NCBI GenBank assembly: GCA_950097015.1
Contig: CATNEN010000012.1
Span: 2,163,501-2,227,500 of the forward strand
Origin: Macrostomum hystrix
Taxonomy: Eukaryota > Platyhelminthes > Macrostomidae
Length of the DNA stretch: 64,000 nucleotides
Direction: 5' to 3'
A model generated the notes under the pieces. The model ran no database searches and was not told the origin of the DNA. It worked only from the letters and a program-made list of their open reading frames with translations. A program made the translations under genes and the position numbers. The first letter of the stretch is position 1. Each line of letters starts with the position of its first letter. This document shows, piece after piece, positions 52,401-61,400 of this stretch.

Positions 52401-55400
52401 AGATGGGCCAGAGAGACAAAACGGACAAACTGACAGACAACTGACTGATTTTACTGACAAAGCTGACCGTTTTACAGACAGAACTGACAGTTTTACAGAC
52501 AGGACTGACAGTTTTACAGACAAAAAAGACATCTGAGAGGTCTCATGACGGAAATCACAAAGCAGACTCACCTTGACTTGCAGCAGGATTTCGTTAGAAG
52601 TTAGAGCCTCTCGGTCAATTAGCCGAGTCACCTTGAACTCTCCCGTCGCCTCGTCGATTGTCAGAAACGTTTGGCCAGACAGACTTGCACCTGCACGATG
52701 TGGTTTCCGTATTTGAAATTTTCAAAATGTCTGTTTCAGTGAATTACGTGAAAGTGTAGCTAGGGATATGGAAGTGGCAAGGGGATATGGAAGTGGCAAG
52801 GGGATATGGAAGTGGCAAGGGGATATGGAAGTGGCAAGGGGATATGGAAGTGGCAAGGGGATATGGAAGTGGCAAGGGGATATGGAAGTGGCAAGGGGAT
52901 AAGGAAGTAGCAAGGGGATATGGAAGTGGCAAGGGGATAAGGAAGTAGCAAGGGGATAAGGAAGTAGCAAGGGGATATGGAAGTAGCAAGGGGATATGGA
53001 AGTGGCAAGGGGATAAGGAAGTAGCAAGGGGATATGGAAGTGGCAGGGGGATAAGGAAGTAGCAAGGGGATATGGAAGTAGCAAGGGGATATGGAAGTGG
53101 CAAGGGGATAAGGAAGTAGCAAGGGGATATGGAAGTGGCAGGGGGATAAGGAAGTAGCAAGGGGATATGGAAGTAGCAAGGGGATAAGGAAGTAGCAAGG
53201 GGATATGGAAGTGGCAAGGGGATATGGAAGTGGCAAGGGGATATGGAAGTAGCAAGGGGATATGGAAGTGGCAAGGGGATATGGAAGTGGCAAGTGGATA
53301 TGGAAGTGGCAACGGGATATTGGGATAAGGAGAATAGACTAAATGAAACAAATTAAGTATTGTTCAAAATAGGCAATGCACGGAGATCAAGTTATGTAGC
53401 ATTAGCCATTGCTAGCACTGTTAAGGCATAGAATAATTCAGAAACTGAGTTAAACCAAGCTTTCACCATAGTGGAACAAGATTTAGTAATAACAAAACAA
53501 AACAACATACGACAAAAGAGAACAATAGCCGTGTGGGAACAAGCGCCAGCTGCTAAGACTAACAACTATTCACCTGGATCAGAGTTTCATTAAAAGAAGC
53601 ATAAAAGAAACAAAAGAATTTTTTCCGCTATGATGAAAGAAAGCTTATGAAGATCAGGGCAATGTGCCATACTCGGCTGGCCAGAAATGCTCAAATCTTC
53701 AATAAATGAGAAGATAGCTTGTCAATCAAATTTAGAGAACTAGTTTTTTGTTGCTACTCGTAGGATTATACATTCGTAAGATATATACACTCGTATATAT
53801 CACTGGCAGTATGTATTCCACGCTTAAAACAAACTATCACAATTTTAAACTAGCGGCTTTACCAGTAGATCGGAATGTGTCTAAAATAGCGTGATGTTTT
53901 GCTTTGAAATCGTTTTTTAAAATCAAATCTGGATAGGCGATTTAGATGTGGCATAGTCCTACCTGATTGAATTTTGTAATTCACGGTCTGATTGATGCCG
54001 AGGTCCATGTCTCTAGCCCAAAGCTTTGGAATTGTTGACAGGGAAGCGTTGATGATGCTGCTGTCCTGAAATCATGAGTTTTAATCATCATGCCATGATT
54101 ATTTAACTCAAACTGGAGTTCGGATACGACTCAAACTGGAGTTCAGATACGACTCAAACTGGAGTTCGGATACGACTCAAACTGGAGTTCAGATACGACT
54201 CAAACTGGAGTTCGGATACGACTCAAACTGGAGTTCAGATACGACTCAAACTGGAGTTCAGATATGACTCAAACTGGAGTTCAGATATGACTCAAACTGG
54301 AGTTCAGATATGACTCAAACTGGAGTTCAGATGCGACTCAAACTAGAGTTCAGATGCGACTCAAACTGGAGTTCAGATACGACTCAAACTGGAGTTCAGA
54401 TATGACTCAAACTGGAGTTCAGATATGACTCAAACTGGAGTTCAGATGCGACTCAAACTGGAGTTCAGATACGACTCAAACTGGAGTTCAGATACGACTC
54501 AAACTGGAGTTCAGATACGACTCAAACAATCAGGTGATGGCTCACATTTTCCATGAACTGCAGTCGATAAGTGTCCGCCGAGAACTCCGGGCTCAAGTCA
54601 TCAAAATCAATAATGTTAATCTGCACAGTTGTGTAAGCCACAAAACCCGTCGTGGAGGCGAGCGGAGTGGCGGATATGTTCAACTGAAACAGGCGATACT
54701 GCGGCCCGGCGTCGTAGTCAAGGATCTGGTTCACTCTGAGATTACCGGATGTGCGACCGTCCTTTTCCATGGTGAAAAAGCTGGGGGCTCCGCTCTGGCG
54801 AGTGATTCGGAGGTTTCGCGATAAATACCCCAAACTAAACTAAACTGAGATCAGCCTTCTCAACTAAACTGAGATCAGCCTTCTAAACTAAACTGAGATC
54901 AGCCTTCTAAACTAAACTGAGATCAGCCTTCTAAACTAAACTGAGATCAGCCTTCTAAACTAAACTGAGATCAGCCTTCTCAACTAAACTGACAACAGCC
55001 TTCTAAACTAAACTGAGATCAGCCTTCTCAACTAAACTGAGAACAGCCTTCTAAACTAAACTGAGATCAGCCTTCTAAACTAAACTGAGATCAGACTTCT
55101 AAACTAAACTGAGATCAGCCTTCTAAACTAAACTGAGATCAGCCTTCTCAACTAAACTGAGATCAGCCTTCTAAACTAAACTGAGATCAGCCTTCTAAAC
55201 TAAACTGAGATCAGCCTTCTAAACTAAACTGAGAACAGCCTTCTCAACTAAACTGAGAACAGCCTTCTCAACTAAACTGAGATCAGCCTTCTAAACTAAA
55301 CTGAGATCAGCCTTCTAAACTAAACTGAGATCAGCCTTCTAAACTAAACTGAGATCAGCCTTCTAAACTAAACTGAGATCAGACTTCTCAACTAAACTGA

Positions 55401-58400
55401 GATCAGACTTCTAAACTAAACTGAGATCAGCCTTCTAAACTAAACTGAGATCAGACTTCTCAACTAAACTGAGATCAGCCTTCTAAACTAAACTGAGATC
55501 AGACTTCTCAACTAAACTGAGATCAGCCTTCTAAACTAAACTGAGATCAGCCTTCTAAACTAAACTGAGATCAGCCTTCTAAACTAAACTGAGATCAGCC
55601 TTCTAAACTAAACTGAGATCAGCCTTCTCAACTAAACTGAGAACAGCCTTCTAAACTAAACTGAGATCAGCCTTCTCAACTAAACTGAGAACAGCCTTCT
55701 AAACTAAACTGAGATCAGCCTTCTAAACTAAACTGAGATCAGACTTCTAAACTAAACTGAGATCAGCCTTCTAAACTAAACTGAGATCAGCCTTCTCAAC
55801 TAAACTGAGATCAGCCTTCTAAACTAAACTGAGATCAGCCTTCTAAACTAAACTGAGATCAGCCTTCTAAACTAAACTGAGAACAGCCTTCTCAACTAAA
55901 CTGAGAACAGCCTTCTCAACTAAACTGAGATCAGCCTTCTAAACTAAACTGAGATCAGCCTTCTAAACTAAACTGAGATCAGCCTTCTAAACTAAACTGA
56001 GATCAGCCTTCTAAACTAAACTGAGATCAGACTTCTCAACTAAACTGAGATCAGACTTCTAAACTAAACTGAGATCAGCCTTCTAAACTAAACTGAGATC
56101 AGACTTCTCAACTAAACTGAGATCAGCCTTCTAAACTAAACTGAGATCAGACTTCTCAACTAAACTGAGATCAGCCTTCTAAACTAAACTGAGATCAGCC
56201 TTCTCAACTAAACTGAGATCAGCCTTCTAAACTAAACTGAGATCAGCCTTCTAAACTAAACTGAGATCAGCCTTCTAAACTAAACTGAGAACAGCCTTCT
56301 AAACTAAACTGAGAACAGCCTTCTAAACTAAACTGAGATCAGCCTTCTAAACTAAACTGAGATCAGCCTTCTAAACTAAACTGAGAACAGCCTTCTAAAC
56401 TAAACTGAGATCAGCCTTCTAAACTAAACTGAGAACAGCCTTCTCAACTAAACTGAGAACAGCCTTCTAAACTAAACTGAGATCAGACTTCTAAACTAAA
56501 CTGAGATCAGCCTTCTAAACTAAACTGAGATCAGCCTTCTCAACTAAACTGAGAACAGCCTTCTAAACTAAACTGAGATCAGCCTTCTAAACTAAACTGA
56601 GATCAGCCTTCTCAACTAAACTGAGATCAGACTTCTAAACTAAACTGAGATCAGCCTTCTAAACTAAACTGAGATCAGACTTCTCAACTAAACTGAGATC
56701 AGCCTTCTAAACTAAACTGAGATCAGACTTCTCAACTAAACTGAGATCAGCCTTCTAAACTAAACTGAGATCAGCCTTCTAAACTAAACTGAGATCAGCC
56801 TTCTAAACTAAACTGAGATCAGCCTTCTAAACTAAACTGAGATCAGCCTTCTCAACTAAACTGAGATCAGCCTTCTCAACTAAACTGAGATCAGCCTTCT
56901 CAACTAAACTGAGATCAGCCTTCTCAACTAAACTGAGATCAGCCTTCTAAACTAAACTGAGATCAGCCTTCTAAACTAAACTGAGATCAGCCTTCTCAAC
57001 TAAACTGAGATCAGACTTCTAAACTAAACTGAGATCAGCCTTCTAAACTAAACTGAGATCAGCCTTCTAAACTAAACTGAGATCAGACTTCTCAACTAAA
57101 CTGAGATCAGACTTCTAAACTAAACTGAGATCAGCCTTCTAAACTAAACTGAGATCAGACTTCTCAACTAAACTGAGATCAGCCTTCTAAACTAAACTGA
57201 GATCAGACTTCTAAACTAAACTGAGATCAGCCTTCTCAACTAAACTGAGAACAGCCTTCTAAACTAAACTGAGATCAGACTTCTAAACTAAACTGAGATC
57301 AGCCTTCTAAACTAAACTGAGATCAGCCTTCTCAACTAAACTGAGAACAGCCTTCTAAACTAAACTGAGATCAGCCTTCTAAACTAAACTGAGATCAGAC
57401 TTCTAAACTAAACTGAGAACAGCCTTCTCAACTAAACTGAGAACAGCCTTCTAAACTAAACTGAGATCAGACTTCTAAACTAAACTGAGATCAGCCTTCT
57501 AAACTAAACTGAGATCAGCCTTCTCAACTAAACTGAGAACAGCCTTCTAAACTAAACTGAGATCAGCCTTCTAAACTAAACTGAGATCAGACTTCTCAAC
57601 TAAACTGAGATCAGCCTTCTAAACTAAACTGAGATCAGCCTTCTCAACTAAACTGAGATCAGCCTTCTAAACTAAACTGAGATCAGCCTTCTAAACTAAA
57701 CTGAGATCAGCCTTCTAAACTAAACTGAGAACAGCCTTCTAAACTAAACTGAGAACAGCCTTCTAAACTAAACTGAGATCAGCCTTCTAAACTAAACTGA
57801 GATCAGCCTTCTAAACTAAACTGAGAACAGCCTTCTAAACTAAACTGAGATCAGCCTTCTAAACTAAACTGAGAACAGCCTTCTCAACTAAACTGAGAAC
57901 AGCCTTCTAAACTAAACTGAGATCAGACTTCTAAACTAAACTGAGATCAGCCTTCTAAACTAAACTGAGATCAGCCTTCTCAACTAAACTGAGAACAGCC
58001 TTCTAAACTAAACTGAGATCAGCCTTCTAAACTAAACTGAGATCAGCCTTCTCAACTAAACTGAGATCAGACTTCTAAACTAAACTGAGATCAGCCTTCT
58101 AAACTAAACTGAGATCAGACTTCTCAACTAAACTGAGATCAGCCTTCTAAACTAAACTGAGATCAGACTTCTCAACTAAACTGAGATCAGCCTTCTAAAC
58201 TAAACTGAGATCAGCCTTCTAAACTAAACTGAGATCAGCCTTCTAAACTAAACTGAGATCAGCCTTCTAAACTAAACTGAGATCAGCCTTCTCAACTAAA
58301 CTGAGATCAGCCTTCTCAACTAAACTGAGATCAGCCTTCTCAACTAAACTGAGATCAGCCTTCTCAACTAAACTGAGATCAGCCTTCTAAACTAAACTGA

Positions 58401-61400
58401 GATCAGCCTTCTAAACTAAACTGAGATCAGCCTTCTCAACTAAACTGAGATCAGACTTCTAAACTAAACTGAGATCAGCCTTCTAAACTAAACTGAGATC
58501 AGCCTTCTAAACTAAACTGAGATCAGACTTCTCAACTAAACTGAGATCAGACTTCTAAACTAAACTGAGATCAGCCTTCTAAACTAAACTGAGATCAGCC
58601 TTCTAAACTAAACTGAGATCAGCCTTCTAAACTAAACTGAGATCAGACTTCTCAACTAAACTGAGATCAGCCTTCTCAACTAAACTGAGAACAGCCTTCT
58701 AAACTAAACTGAGATCAGACTTCTAAACTAAACTGAGATCAGCCTTCTAAACTAAACTGAGATCAGCCTTCTCAACTAAACTGAGAACAGCCTTCTAAAC
58801 TAAACTGAGATCAGCCTTCTAAACTAAACTGAGATCAGACTTCTAAACTAAACTGAGAACAGCCTTCTCAACTAAACTGAGAACAGCCTTCTAAACTAAA
58901 CTGAGATCAGACTTCTAAACTAAACTGAGATCAGCCTTCTAAACTAAACTGAGATCAGCCTTCTCAACTAAACTGAGAACAGCCTTCTAAACTAAACTGA
59001 GATCAGCCTTCTAAACTAAACTGAGATCAGCCTTCTCAACTAAACTGAGATCAGACTTCTAAACTAAACTGAGATCAGCCTTCTAAACTAAACTGAGATC
59101 AGACTTCTCAACTAAACTGAGATCAGCCTTCTAAACTAAACTGAGATCAGACTTCTCAACTAAACTGAGATCAGCCTTCTAAACTAAACTGAGATCAGCC
59201 TTCTAAACTAAACTGAGATCAGCCTTCTAAACTAAACTGAGATCAGCCTTCTAAACTAAACTGAGATCAGCCTTCTAAACTAAACTGAGATCAGACTTCT
59301 CAACTAAACTGAGATCAGCCTTCTAAACTAAACTGAGATCAGCCTTCTAAACTAAACTGAGATCAGCCTTCTAAACTAAACTGAGATCAGCCTTCTCAAC
59401 TAAACTGAGATCAGCCTTCTAAACTAAACTGAGATCAGCCTTCTAAACTAAACTGAGATCAGCCTTCTCAACTAAACTGAGATCAGCCTTCTCAACTAAA
59501 CTGAGAACAGCCTTCTAAACTAAACTGAGATCAGCCTTCTCAACTAAACTGAGAACAGCCTTCTAAACTAAACTGAGATCAGCCTTCTCAACTAAACTGA
59601 GATCAGCCTTCTAAACTAAACTGAGATCAGCCTTCTCAACTAAACTGAGATCAGCCATCTCAACTAAACAGAGATCAGCCTTCTAAACTAAACTGAGATC
59701 AGCCTTCTCAACTAAACTGAGATCAGCCTTCTAAACTAAACTGAGATCAGCCTTCTCAACTAAACTGAGATCAGCCTTCTAAACTGGATTTACTTGCTGT
59801 GTACAGTCACGTGACCTAGATTGAGAATGGTTTGGGCGATTTAAGCCTATCGCTTTGTAATCGAAAACATATTTTGAAGGCTGATTTCAATCAAATGAGA
59901 TGATTTAAATTGTTCAAACTGTACTAATATCATTTTTGCTTAGAAAAGGTCGAAATATAAGGCATGAATTGTTATGCTTATAGCACCGGCTAGCATATAG
60001 ATAGATTAAATAAACAGACAATAGAAAAAAAAGATCATAGGCACAATAAAAAGGCGAAGACTCTTTAGAAACTGGGTCATTTCACACCACGTTTCAATGT
60101 AGAAAAACATTTCACACCACGCAGCGCGAAGAGACAAGGCTGGGCAGCACGGGGGTGCCGGCTGAAATACAACCCAGCTAAAAGCGGAGGGGTGGGTGCC
60201 TGGGGTGGGTGCCTGGGGTGGGTGTTTACACCCAATCAGCGAGCGCCGATTGGACACGTTAGTACCACAGAAATAAATAGACAATAAGAAGTTAAAAATG
60301 AAACAAGCCTTGATCTACACCATTTTACATTCGATTTGAACAAATACGTCACCATGATTTGTCAATAAATAGATTTTTTCAACTTACGATTACGGACTAA
60401 AAAACAATGTGAAGCGAAAGTATTTGTTATGTTTGCTAATTAAAAAACGTATTTAAACTTAATTGAAATTTATCGACTACTTTCGGTTGCTAACTTACAT
60501 AAATGGCAAAGTTGAAGTCTTTGTCTTCGCGAACGTCCTTGTCATCAACTTGACCCTTGAGCGACAGAACCAGCGTGTTCACTGGGGTCGACTGAAATAT
60601 GATAAAGCAAAGATTTGTGAAGCTGTAGATGCTGGTGAGCTGAGAAATACGTTATTTAACGATTTCCCTGATTCAGAGATGTCTTAAATTTAACGATTTC
60701 CAAAGTTAGGCGATATCCCAAAATTAGCTATATCCCGAATTCTACGATATCCCGAATTCAACGATATCCCGAATTCAACTATATCCGAAATTTAGCGATA
60801 TCCAAAATTCAACGATATCCCAAATTCAACGATATCCGAAATTTAACGATATCCAAATTTCAACGATATCCGAAATTTAACGATATCCAAAATTCAACGA
60901 TATCCCAAATTCAACGATATCCCAAATTTAACGATATCACAAATTTAACGATATCACAAATTTAACGATATCACAAATTTAACGATATCACAAATTTAAC
61001 GATATCCCAAATTCAACGATGTCCCAAATTCAACGATGTCCCAAATTTAACGATATCACAAATTTAACGATATCACAAATTTAACGATATCCCAAATTCA
61101 ACGATATCCCAAATTCAACGATGTCCCAAATTCAACGATGTCCCAAATTTAACGATATCCCAAATTTAGCGACACCCGAAAGTTTCAAACGGGCTGATCT
61201 AAACTAACCTCGGAAATATTTATTGAATACAGCGAATTAATAAAGAAGGGCGGAAACTCGTCCACAGGCGTGAAGAGAACAATGAGCATGGCGGACAGGC
61301 TTGAACTGCACTGCACAGTCAGGTACACCAGCCGCATGTCTGTGATATTTCCTCCGGAGCAGGCTGTTGGCATCTCCAAGTCCACCAGTCGGTTCACGTA

